Positions 47,009 through 55,875 of a stretch of DNA of 64,000 nucleotides are shown here, in pieces; position 1 is the first letter of the stretch, and every line of letters starts with the position of its first letter. The stretch lies in the NCBI GenBank assembly GCA_951213105.1, contig OX578139.1, positions 68,109,134 through 68,173,133 of the forward strand, written 5' to 3'. The notes beneath the pieces were generated by a model, which worked only from the letters and a program-made list of their open reading frames with translations, was not told the DNA's origin and did not search any database. The position numbers were made by a program, and so were the translations under genes. Origin of the DNA: Amaurobius ferox (lineage: Eukaryota > Arthropoda > Arachnida > Araneae > Amaurobiidae).

Positions 47009-47576
47009 TATAGATTCAAGAAATGCACGTCTCGGAACTGCAAATTATGTCTAAATGGAAATAAAATACAGATTAAAGGTACAAATCCTGTATACAGAAT
47101 ATTTTGTAAGGTGTACCAATGCATATATAGTATTACTTGCTTAACATTTAACATGAGTTACATTGGACACACCTGCAATTCCCTTAACATACGTATCAAC
47201 TTGCACCGTAGTCAGGTCAAGCGCGTATGTGAAAATTCCTCAAGCATCAACAATTTCGAGTTACAACATTTTTCAAAACATGATTTTGAGAAATATATAT
47301 ATTTCCATTCTCGACATTGTTCCTGAAATAAATGAACGACTGTGGTGGGAAAACACACATATCATGCAATTTGGCACACTTTTCCCATTTGGATTGAATT
47401 CCATTAACTTTGATAACATACATAATTTGGAATTCTACACTAAGCCGAACAATGAACCATTTTGTTATACTAATAAGAGAAAAACTACAAGAGATGGAAA
47501 AGAGGAGGGGGCAGTAAAAATAATCCAGACAGAAGTTATAAGAAGTATAAGAAAACAATTCAGACAGAAGTTATAA
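47009..47576 (+). pseudogene. GIY-YIG endonuclease domain of Naiad N3
   Basis: The frame 47009-47326 begins with RFKKCTSRNCKLCLNG, the paired-Cys part of the CCHH motif, then VYRIFCKVYQCIYSITC and MSYIGHTCNSLNIRINLHRS. The IYSI and YIG strings are the two halves of the GIY-YIG motif, R in NIRINLHR is the expected catalytic arginine, and H in the same block and in QHFSKHDF supply the histidines. The frame ends after a slip in the AAATATATATATTT tract near 47295. The +1 frame continues with DIVPEINERLWWENTHIMQF then GTLFPFGLNS, where the Glu of WWE is the likely metal-binding residue. Family role: nicks DNA to prime insertion. An in-frame TAA (47006-47008) and the frameshift inactivate it. Confidence 0.82.
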
Positions 47577-47762
47577 GAAAACTTTACTGAAATTGAACAC
47601 CTTCTTTGAAGAAATTAAGCAGTAAAATCAGGTCAAAACGGCATGGATAAAAATATAATTTAAAGTATCAAGAAAATTCATATCCAACGTCTATGGAGGG
47701 AATGGCACGACCGCCCTATAATCCCAAATCAAAATTGTTATACAACATGTACCAATATTGCA

Positions 47763-48266
47763 ATGTTTTATAATTTTCTAAAATTGCGTGCAAAAAAGTT
47801 GAACGTCGTATTCAACGAAGGCCCTATTGTATCAAATAAAAAGGAATTTATGATTACTACTTTTTATAATAAACACTATAACGTTATACCTTTTAACGCT
47901 ATTTTAGGACAGGGTGAGGCATTACTGCCCATACGCAATATTGCCGTTAATATTGCTTACAGATATCTAAAGACTAACGGAAGAAAATATTTCAATTATA
48001 ATGATATCGGCAGAAACTTAAAAGATTACTCAGACTTAAAGTGTAACTGTGATGGGGAGATCAACACTAATAAAGATATTGACTCCACGCATGGACACGT
48101 TATAACTGGAAAATTGGAAATGATTGATAATAATGATGTCAAGCTACTGTTAAAACATGGAACAAAATCCCGTATTCAAATGCATTACAGAAGTGCTTTT
48201 ATTTTTGCTAAAGACGTGGATGATTTTATATTCAAAATGGCGGTGAAATACAGTTACCCCATTTAG
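47763..48266 (+). pseudogene. CxC linker and RT N-terminal region of Naiad N3
   Basis: Open for 167 codons from MFYNFLKLRA. After a RYLKTNGRKYFNYNDIGRNL segment comes LKCNCDGEI with C94 and C96, the CxC signature linking endonuclease and reverse transcriptase in Naiads, then THGHVITGKLEMIDN, RSAFIFAKDVDDFIF and a TAG. Past the stop the same frame continues with TFHEWRNEVIKEFEMHYH, so the TAG is an inactivating mutation and not the natural end. In the intact element the region 47577-47762 would join it to the endonuclease; that stretch is unclear here. Confidence 0.78.
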
Positions 48267-48379
48267 ACTTTCCACGAATGGAGAAACGAAGTAATAAAGG
48301 AATTCGAAATGCACTATCATCCAGATTCGCATAACACATTTTCAGACAAAAAAAAGTACAAGCAATGGAGACTTTGAAA

Positions 48380-49405
48380 AAAAATTTGCAATAACTTACG
48401 TGGATAAAGTGCCATCGAATTACGTATTTGTCTGTAAAAAATACTACGTAGACACTTTGCGCAAAAGTTATGAAAATGAAAGTATGTATAAGGAAATCAA
48501 TACCACCGAAAAACAATGGGAAGCCGTATCAAGACACTTTATAAAAGAATAGGACATGGTTTAAAAAAGTAAAATTTCCCTATCTTCTCCAAACTCCAAA
48601 AATGCACAAAAATGCACAAATTTAGACCTGTGACAGTCGGTTGCGGATCTTACCTTACAGTGGCTAATACCAAGTTGCTTACTATTCTGACTCCCTTATT
48701 AAAGGAAATTAAAAAAGAAGGGACCTGCATGGTGTCAAATTCTTATGAATTAATTGACAAATTAAGTAGAATACCGGAGAAAATGTTCTTCAGAAGCTTC
48801 GATTTTAAAGATCTCTTTAATTACGTAAACTTAAATGATTTATTCGACATTTTGATGGAGCTTCATGAACATTATAATCTACACTCTACCATCTCAGTCA
48901 ACAAATATAAAAAGCTGATAAATATTGTCTTATTTGAAAATATTCTGCACACTGGAATGGATTTTTATCGCCAAATAGAGGGTATCCCCATGGGTGGAGG
49001 ATGCTCCTCCATTCTTGCGGATATTTACTTGAACACGTATGAACAAGGTACTTATTTGGTTTGGACAAATAGATCAACATGACCATATTGATTTTGGGTT
49101 TTACCCTAAATTCCTGCAACTTATAGAAACTCAATATACAAATAAAGAAACTGTTAATTTCCTGGATATAAGTATTTACTATAATGAAAATGACAAAATA
49201 TGTTTTAAACTTTATGACAAACGGTACAACTTTGATTTCGATATTAATTTTATAATAGACTGGAAATACAATTTAAGTAGTGGTATATTCAGAAATGTAA
49301 TAATTAATCATTAAAATCGATATAGACGCCTTAATACAGAGAAAGAAGAACGGCAACACTGTATTAATAAATTACTCCAATAAGCAGCAAAATGCCATTA
49401 TCCTC
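48380..49405 (+). pseudogene. Reverse transcriptase domain of Naiad N3, motif C deleted
   Basis: Segments in order: FAITYVDKVPSNYVFVCKKY (48384 on), TEKQWEAVSRHFIKE then a stop, and FPYLLQTPKMHK. A 10-bp tandem duplication (AAAATGCACA twice, about 48599-48618) shifts the frame just before HKFRPVTVGCGSYLT. From 48612: motif A RSFDFKDLFNY with D64, motif B QIEGIPMGGGCSSILADIYL (residues 121-140). After TYLV the sequence jumps to HIDFGFYPK, so the FVDD catalytic motif and its flanks (present in N1 and N2) are deleted. The thumb region NFLDISIYYNENDKI, LYDKRYNFDFDI and GIFRNVIINH follows; a TAA near 49312 replaces a sense codon. Penelope-like reverse transcriptases are the closest relatives of telomerase reverse transcriptase (family knowledge). 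Confidence 0.84.
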
Positions 49406-49657
49406 TTCGATATCTAAGGCACTATGTACGCTTGGTCTTCAAGAAGGAACAAAACGGAATTACATGATGCTTGTATATCTGTGCAGTATCTTTACATGGC
49501 GTTTCTTGTGGTCTTCGAGCATTTTGCTGTAGGGTCAGATATGGTTTATTTTCATATCTTGAGCCCTTTTGTGCTTCATGGTCTTTTTACTTCGGGATGT
49601 TTCATTGATTTCGTCGGACGGAGGGATGCTTCGGGAAGACAGAGGCACCGTGAGTGT

Positions 49658-49713
49658 TTCCTGGGAATAAAAGCGCTTTTACTGGAGGGAACGGGCGGTC
49701 ACAATCCCACCTG
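49658..49713 (+). other. 3'-UTR hairpin pair of Naiad N3, partly disrupted
   Basis: UUCCUGGGAAUAAAAGCGCU begins the first hairpin, but ACUGGAGGGAAC replaces the usual AACCGGGAAC, so its outer stem is weakened. The second element keeps the GGUCACAAUCCC block. Same order as in the other copies. Confidence 0.5.
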
Positions 49714-49798
49714 GTCTTTTTACTGTCGTTCCTGTAAACACTCTCCCCTCTTTCCCCCTTCCTTTTTGCCCCCCTTTTATAAATCTATTTTTGTATTT

Positions 49799-49800
<2 letters not shown>

Positions 49801-49842
<42 letters not shown>

Positions 49843-49948
49843 ATATATTTATGTATATATATTATATACATATATATATGTATGTATATATATATGTATA
49901 TATATTATATACATATATATATATATGTATGTATATATATATATATAT
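49801..49948. repeat. Interrupted (TA)n microsatellite between Naiad ends
   Basis: TA repeat with TATG interruptions between the 3' end of N3 (plus) and the 3' end of N4 (minus). The two elements therefore face each other tail to tail across the microsatellite. Confidence 0.93.
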
Positions 49949-50080
49949 GAGATTCATATGAAAAAGAGAGGGGAAATGACCAAATGCAAGGCATAAAATG
50001 GTAGAGGGGGATGGCGACCCCTCTTTCCCGTTTAAAAGACTGCTTTTATGCCCGGGCAACACTTTCCAACACATTCCCTA
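49949..50080 (-). mobile_element. Naiad 3'-end fragment N4
   Basis: The minus strand has GCCCGGGCATAAAAGCAGTC, AAACGGGAAAGAGGGGTCGCC and CCCCCTCTACCATTTTATGCC, then a pyrimidine-rich terminus. Nearly identical to N5 at 50541-50660. Only the 3' UTR remains. The hairpins differ in sequence from N1-N3 but pair in the same way. Confidence 0.75.
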
Positions 50081-50104
50081 TACATTACCATGTGCTGTAT
50101 TAAA

Positions 50105-50390
50105 GTAAATATAATTTGGTTTACTTTTTCAAACTACTAAAACGAACAAAAAAATAAATCGCTATTCTCCTCAAAAACATTTATTTGAAGTAAATAATTC
50201 GGAGAAATCCCTAGAGAAAAATCAGTTCCAAAAAATCTATAACACGTTTTCTCTAGAAAGTTTCAAATCTTTATCTTCGATTTGAAATCGTACGTGCCAT
50301 GATTGTTATCCTTTATAAAGCGATAGAGATAGCGATTCCATTCGGGAAATGTATCTTCGCATCATTTATGCTCTTTGTATGATCAGAATA
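50105..50390 (-). repeat. Family F repeat, right member of an inverted pair
   Basis: Reverse complement of the 44237-44505 repeat with moderate divergence. Shared blocks include AATCGAAGATAAAGATTT, GAACTGATTTTTCTCTAGGG and GCGATTTATTT. Confidence 0.7.
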
Positions 50391-50400
50391 TTTTTACCTG

Positions 50401-50443
<43 letters not shown>
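50401..50443. repeat. (TA)n microsatellite
   Basis: About 21 TA units. Confidence 0.95.
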
Positions 50444-50444
<1 letters not shown>

Positions 50445-50540
50445 CGTAGTAAACATATAAAAATAAAATTATTTCACAGTTATCCAATTTTTCTCCAGAA
50501 GTTGGCGCAATGCAGCACATTCTCCTAAAGTAACATACAA

Positions 50541-51082
50541 GATTCATGTGAAAAAGAAAAAGGGGAAATGAGCAAATGCAAGGCATAAAATGGTAGAGGG
50601 GGATGGCGACCCCTCTTTCCCGTTTAAAAGACTGCTTTTATGCCCGGGCAATACTCACGGTACCAATGCCATGCAGTAGCCATACTTCCGTAAATGTGTC
50701 AAATCAAAAACACTCGAAAAAGTGCAAAGAGAACAAATAGGAATCAACCAGGATCGCAAGGGAAAGAATGGAAATGCAGCAAATGCCCCTGTCGGTTAAG
50801 ATGGAGTGCATCATATATAACAGCAATCCACGCATGCGCAATTCGTTATTTTCACTTTCATCGTTCTATAACTCTGCCATATTCTTTAAGTAAGCATTTT
50901 CTCCCTTTTTTGTATTAAATAGGGAATTATAATAACATGTCAGGAAGCCAATTGGATAATTCCGTTTTATTGCCTCCTTCATAATATTCCTATTACGCAT
51001 GATGCAATCAGACTTGAAAGTATTAATGCGTTGATTTCTTTTGAGGTGACCAATGACGACATTTCTGAAAATGTTTTTGGTC
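50541..51082 (-). mobile_element. Naiad copy N5, minus strand, 3' part only
   Basis: The minus strand starts near 51082 inside the reverse transcriptase tail (KNIFRNVVIGHLKRNQRINT, MKEAIKRNYPIGFL, then a stop near 50866) and runs into a 3' UTR whose terminal 120 bp match N4. The tail corresponds to GIFRNVIINHLNRYRRLNTE of N3 and YPVGFLKTG of N1, which confirms the family. The upstream part is replaced by a family D fragment. Confidence 0.78.
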
Positions 51083-51084
51083 AA
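50866..51084 (-). pseudogene. Naiad reverse transcriptase C-terminal tail (N5)
   Basis: 72-codon open stretch starting MTKNIFRNVVIGHL. It shares the NIFRNVVIGHLKRNQRINTF pattern and the YPIGFL block with the C-terminal tail of copies N1-N3. All catalytic motifs are missing. It is a remnant with no function of its own. Confidence 0.75.
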
Positions 51085-51176
51085 GATTCATTTTTACAGC
51101 AGTTATCGTGGTAACGGACAGACAGACAGAATGAACAAAATCATAAACACTTTTCAACTTTGTTGTAAAGTGTTGA
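51083..51176 (+). mobile_element. Family D right-end fragment
   Basis: TCATTTTTACAGCAGTTATC, ACGGACAGACAGACAGAATG and the terminal AACACTTTTCAAC / TGTAAAGTGTT pair, as in the complete D copies. Joined directly to the truncated end of N5. Confidence 0.75.
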
Positions 51177-51341
51177 AAAATGCTTCTAAGGAGATATGAT
51201 TAATTATCATAAATATTCGCTCAGACTGCACTTGAATAAATCTGTAAAACGAAAGATTTGTTACACACAGCATACGTATAATGATGAATAAAGACATTCC
51301 AATTATTTAACCTTCTGTACTGTGTTTAAGGAAGTTTTATT

Positions 51342-51805
51342 TTGCAAACTGATATTGATAACGAGGATTGAAATTGATAACGGGAACTGAAATTGACAAC
51401 TACGGCTGAAATTGATAACGAGAACTGAAATTGATAAAGAAGACTAAAATTGATAACGAGGACTGAAATTGATAACGAGGACTGAAATTGATAGCGACGA
51501 CTGAAATTGATAGCGACCACTGAAATTGATAACGAGAATTGAAATTGATAACCAGGACTGAAATTGATAACGAGGACTGAATTTAATAACGAGGACTGAA
51601 ATTGATAACGAGCACTGATAGTGAAAACGAGAATTGAAATTAATAACGAAGACTGAAACTGATATCGAGTACTGAAATTGATAATGAGCACTGAAAGTAA
51701 TAACGAGAATTGAAATTGATAACGGAGACTGAAATTGATATCGAGTACTGAAATTAATAACGAGAACTGAAATTGATAACGCGAGATGAAATTGATAAAG
51801 AGATC
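51342..51805. repeat. 19-bp minisatellite, about 24 units
   Basis: Consensus AACGAGGACTGAAATTGAT with point variation. Because 19 is not a multiple of three and stops are rare on the minus strand, it produces long false frames with a 19-residue period (SISVLVINFS type). Confidence 0.93.
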
Positions 51806-53035
51806 TAAAACAATATATAAGAAAATTAATTTTCCTCACAGCTTTTGCATACAAAATGGGTAAAATTAAAATATTTTTAAGTGATTAAATTTAAATTCAA
51901 TCACGTAATAAAGAAAGTGTTGATTACATTGCAATATTCGTAATTTTAATTAAATATGTTATATTGCGTTCACTTAAACTAAATGGTTTATTTTGTATAG
52001 ATTGTTACTATGTGACCTTTTTGTAGCCATTCAGCTTGAGTATTTTTGTATATTTATTTCAATTATGATCAAGGATACATTTTTAAAATTATTTAGCAAA
52101 TGTTTATTTACATAAATTATTTTTGCGAACATTTATTTACTTATATTTTACTAAAACATCCAATTGAAAATTAATTAATTTCACAGTTTTCAAAAGAACG
52201 TTATAAAAACTTTAATTCAAATTTATTTTTACAGAGCAATTTAAACCACTGTATTTTCGGTAAATAATGTAAGAAATTACAGATATTATTTTTGGAAACC
52301 GCACTTTTTAAAATTAGATAAAATATGCACTTAAAGGACTGATACATTAAAATATAATTTACATTCCATGGTAAATCATAAATTATTTTCTCCTGGTTTT
52401 TAATGAACTCTATAAAAATCGAGGGATGCTCCAATTCGATGGAGCCAAAATGGTTTTGCGTGAATAACATTTTGTAAAGCAAAACTAAACTGTTTCAAAA
52501 GCGAAAAATAAGAACTCTCCAAAATCTGATTATATACAGTTATAGGGCATTCAAAGAACTACAAATTATTGCTTATTGTTTATAGATATCCATTTTAGTT
52601 TTTTAGATATGAGCAATACAAACATGAAAAACGTAAAATGTTTCATATTTCCTCAAATTAATTTGAGGATTACTTAAAACAATAAAAGCTTTTTAATATA
52701 TATATATATATATAAATTTAGGAACTAAATTTCCTCATACATATTTTTGTTGCTTACTACATACCTATGCTTTATGGTTTTGAATATATTTTGAGTGAAA
52801 GTATGAAAAATGAAAAAAAAACCCCTCATTCGGATAGATACTTTTATAAGTTTTTAAAAAAAAAATAAAGCTTGATCTAAACTGTAATTATATACAATTG
52901 TAAGACATTTAAATGCCTATAAATTCTTGCTTATTGTTCAAGGATAGCTTTTTTAGTTTTTGTGATATACGCACTACAAACTTAAAAACATGGATCCCTG
53001 GTTAATCCTCCTCCAAATACCCTACACTATCCTTC
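51806..53035. other. Intergenic AT-rich region
   Basis: No recognised gene. The minus-strand open stretch 52482-52201 (93 codons) lacks a recognised domain. Two diverged copies of a segment with CAATACAAACATGAAAAACG and CTTGCTTATTGTT lie near 52500-52680 and 52860-52995. A TA tract is at 52698-52714. Confidence 0.4.
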
Positions 53036-53039
53036 CATA

Positions 53040-53835
53040 CCAGAGAGTTAGTAAAAGACAGAAGCTGATAGAGGAAGGTACGGCAGATAACAAAAATCCG
53101 AAACATAGCTTGATCGACTCGAACAATGTAAGGTAAAAAATTCCTCCGAAAAGCAGGAAAAGTACAAATAATTTATTGAATTCCTCGCGCTAGATGACTG
53201 ACTCATCGGTATGGGAATTCACAAAAAAAACTTAAAAGGCCATATGCAAATCTTCTCCAACTTAAGGACAAGTCCGAGCTAGCGTATTCGAATAAGGATA
53301 AGGCTGAGGCATTAGTAAAACTTTACGAAACCCATTTCGAACTAAACAACGATGTTCTATGTCAGAAAACCCTAAATATGGTTAGCCAAACTTTACACAC
53401 TGCCGAAAATTCCCCAGCCATCACTATAAACACTCCAAACGAAATCTCGGAATGCATTAAAAACCTTAAGAGGAATTTGGTCATCAAAAATATTTCAAAA
53501 CCAATACAATAAGAGCCATACTTAGAAAAAAATCACTGAACTTTTAACCGTTCCAAATGAACTAATTTTCAACTTACATGATTGTTATCATCGGAAGGCT
53601 GACGCAAAAAACACCGAGGAGTTTTAAACTTAAAATAATCGAAAACTAGTAAGCATCTTTTCTAAAATTCCCAAACTGAAATAAAATCAAAAATAAACTT
53701 AATATTTCGAAACAGCTCTTTAAACTACCAAATCGCTCAAACAGTTACAGATCTGTGCTAATGGCCTAAACTGTCCAAACCCAAATATATATTGAAATGC
53801 CACGTTAGGAATCTGGGTTTTGTAGACTAAGGTAG
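53040..53835 (+). pseudogene. Jockey-like LINE polyprotein relic
   Basis: The plus strand contains the region between endonuclease and reverse transcriptase of a Jockey/CR1-type LINE. EFLALDD precedes a VWEFTKK-type segment near 53200. An uninterrupted 93-codon frame from 53231 to 53509 then reads LKRPYANLLQLKDKSELAYS, NKDKAEALVKLYETHF, and later TINTPNEISECIKNLKRN, where intact elements have the motif before the APG-DGI block. Downstream only scattered pieces of the reverse transcriptase fingers remain (an SYRSVLMA-like segment near 53745). The frame has no start codon because it is an internal fragment. Many stops follow. Confidence 0.6.
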
Positions 53836-54686
53836 ATTTTGTAGATTCCATTCTGGATAGGATGACTGTGTTTCCGACTTTAGAACGTCTTTTGTTAAGA
53901 AGCTTATTGGTTTAAAAACTTTGTATTTTCAAAATAATGTAATTGTTTTTCCTCAATTTTACTTTCCAGTACAGAAATGATAAGGAACATTTTACAATAT
54001 AGAAGTGTTTTCCTGCTTTTAAAATTTAGGTTATTTCAGACATTACAATTAGCTTAACTGCTGCTCTTGAATGGATGCAAATTCTTTGCTCTTTTTTGAG
54101 AGAGATAGTACCATGAAAATTATTTGCTATTATAAATGCTTTATGAACATTTTACATATACAAGCTTTCTTTGTGATTTGGTAGATCTATGTGTTTATTT
54201 CGTTTTACATATCTTTAGAAAAAATAATTTACCATAAATATATCTCTTTTTAAGCAACCAATCTATTTCGCTTTATTAAATTCAACTTGGTTTATTTATG
54301 TTTTTGTGACCCCGTACTTGGATAAATGTAACTTAGTATGTATATTTAATTTTGTGATTTCTAAACATAAAATTTTCAATACTTCATAATTCAAAATTAA
54401 TTTACTGACGATTCCCAATGTAGTGACAAATCTATTCGTATTTCCTTGTAATTATTTTTCTTATAATTATTATTTGATAAATTCCTATGCGCTGAAAAAA
54501 AGTGATTTACGAGATAATTATATTTTACTTAAACGGACATTCTAGAAAGTGGCAATGTAATTTTCGAATCAAGCCAAATTAATTCTTAAAAAACTGAAAA
54601 AACTTTATCACATATTTTTAATTAATGTTTCGTCGGCACTGTATTGTCCCCTGAATAATAATTTTTTGTTATTGTAGAAAATTTTT
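53836..54686. other. Intergenic AT-rich region
   Basis: No recognised gene or repeat. Confidence 0.4.
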
Positions 54687-54701
54687 CACACTTAACATGA
54701 G

Positions 54702-54758
54702 CGGCCGTCCAAATAGTTGCTCGTGTCCTTTGGATGAGTCGGACGGTCTGGGTCTTCT
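54702..54758 (+). repeat. 5'-truncated SINE tail
   Basis: CGGCCGTCCAAATAGTTGC and GTCGGACGGTCTGGGTCTTC, the last ~57 bp of the SINE. It lies between two copies of the target ACACTTAACATGAG (54688-54701 and 54759-54772). Confidence 0.75.
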
Positions 54759-54779
54759 ACACTTAACATGAGAGTTCCA

Positions 54780-54901
54780 GCGGCCGTACAGTGCTGAAAA
54801 CACCGGTTTTCTTTAGATCACCAGCTTTCTTTAGTCAAACAGCATCGGGCGCGGTTAGTACTTGGGTGGGTGACCACCTGGGAACACCACGTGGTGTTGG
54901 C
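54780..54901 (+). rRNA. 5S rRNA-like sequence (retrocopy, probably not functional)
   Basis: Matches the 5S rRNA pattern over about 122 bp: GAAAACACCGG near the 5' third, a box A-like AGTCAAACAGCATCGGGC, an intermediate-element/box C region TTAGTACTTGGGTGGGTGAC, and CTGGGAACACCACGTGGTGTTGGC at the 3' end. The 5' and 3' ends can still partly pair (GGCCG with TGTTGGC is imperfect). Changes inside box A and in the middle (TTTCTTTAGATCACCAG) suggest a pseudogene. There is no T-run terminator; four bases later a tRNA-SINE begins. Intact direct repeats bracket the 5S and SINE together. Confidence 0.8.
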
Positions 54902-54905
54902 ACAT

Positions 54906-55163
54906 TTCGGGCGCGGTAGCCCGGTGGTTTGCGCGCTGGATTTGCACGCAGCCACAACTGCCGCCGTGTCATGCGGAGTACGATCACGTTAAACATGTGG
55001 GTCCGTAAGTCCTTCCGAGAGGTTGTGGTAGGGGAAGGATGGTACGGTCCCTGTGGATGCCTCCCCCACTGGGTTCCGGTCTAAATTGGGTGTCACTTCC
55101 CGGCTGTCCAAACAGTTACTTTACACCTTTCTGATAGGTCGGACGGCCTGGGTCTCAACAACA
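54906..55163 (+). repeat. tRNA-derived SINE joined to the 5S-like sequence
   Basis: Head GGGCGCGGTAGCCCGGTGGT, then GTGCGCGCTGG-like text, CGATCACGTTAAACATGTGG, TCCGAGAGGTTGTGG, GGTCCCTGTGGATG, CTGGGTTCCGGTCTAAATTG, GGTCGGACGGCCTGGGTCTC and the (AAC)n tail. It lacks an evident B box (the segment between head and ACTGCCGCCGTG is short), so it may depend on the upstream 5S promoter elements (inference). Flanked with the 5S part by ACACTTAACATGAGAG at 54759-54774 and 55164-55179. Confidence 0.85.
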
Positions 55164-55179
55164 ACACTTAACATGAGAG

Positions 55180-55202
55180 GTCGGACGGTCTGGGTCTCAA
55201 CA
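55180..55202 (+). repeat. SINE tail stub
   Basis: GTCGGACGGTCTGGGTCTCAAC between two copies of the target word (55164-55179 and ACACTTAACAAGAGAG at 55203-55218). A third event at the same site. Confidence 0.7.
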
Positions 55203-55218
55203 ACACTTAACAAGAGAG

Positions 55219-55737
55219 CTAGCTGTTTGGATTTCACCATTTATTAACATTATTTCATATGAGGTCAAAATTGAAATTTAGTATATTGATATTTATCATT
55301 TTCAAAACCGGGATACCAATATTGATTATTGAATTTTCGAATTATGTGCCCATGGGGGGAAGGGGGGGGGGCTTTGACGGAAATTAAGAAAACAATATCT
55401 TTAGAATCAAATTTTACAAAAAATATATTTTTACTTCTAAAATTAAACAGAAACTTAGAAGGAGCATCAATGGAATGAAATATTTTGCATAAAAATAATA
55501 ATGGAATTACCCATTTTTACTCATAAGAAATTAGTGAATAAAGGGAAAAAAGCAATGGCGAAACAAAGAGCACAATCCAAAAAAAATAATTTATAAAAAA
55601 AGCAATAGATTGCTTGATTGCAATACTGCAGAAAAAATGAAAACTACAGGATTAAAAACTGATAAAATGCTCTCAAACACTAAATGCGGAATGAAATAAG
55701 TACATATTTTTAAAGTAAAACACCATTACTAAATAAT
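55219..55737. other. Intergenic AT-rich region
   Basis: No gene recognised. A G-rich run (GGGGGGAAGGGGGGGGGGC) lies at about 55353-55371. Confidence 0.4.
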
Positions 55738-55875
55738 AAAACAAGAAAGATCAATGATGCCATAAAGCATTGATTATGAAACACCTTCCAACTCTAATTT
55801 TATTTGAACATCTCTAAAATGCGATACAATCAGTGATAATATTTTTAAAATTATCGCAATACTGCAATAATTAAT

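Larger units (their letters stand above)
46990..49800 (+). mobile_element. Naiad-type Penelope-like retroelement N3 (GIY-YIG first, then RT)
   Basis: The most complete Penelope-like element in the window. Domain order on the plus strand is: Cys motif and GIY-YIG endonuclease (47009-47440), linker with a CxC motif (C94 and C96 of the frame starting 47763), reverse transcriptase (48380-49405), then a 3' UTR with two hairpins ending at a (TA)n tract near 49800. An N-terminal endonuclease joined by a CxC linker to the reverse transcriptase is the defining permuted layout of Naiads; canonical Penelope elements carry the endonuclease at the C-terminus. The copy is inactivated by stops (TAA 47006, TAG near 48264, TAG near 48550), frameshifts and a motif C deletion. 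The 5' boundary is unknown. Confidence 0.87.

Noticed and set aside
46990..49800. Selenocysteine-encoding UGA codons in the Naiad, as reported for some spider Naiads
   Set aside because: The in-frame stops checked are mostly TAA or TAG. The TGA at 45249 in N2 stands where N3 has TGG (Trp), and the TGA at 47324 follows a frameshift. No support for recoding here.
51326..51854. Two long minus-strand frames with a 19-residue period
   Set aside because: Produced by a 19-bp minisatellite; they exist in overlapping frames with the same motif, as expected for a unit not divisible by three.
54780..54901. Functional 5S rRNA gene
   Set aside because: Altered box A and middle region, no T-run terminator, and enclosed with a SINE by a target duplication. 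A retrocopy fits better.
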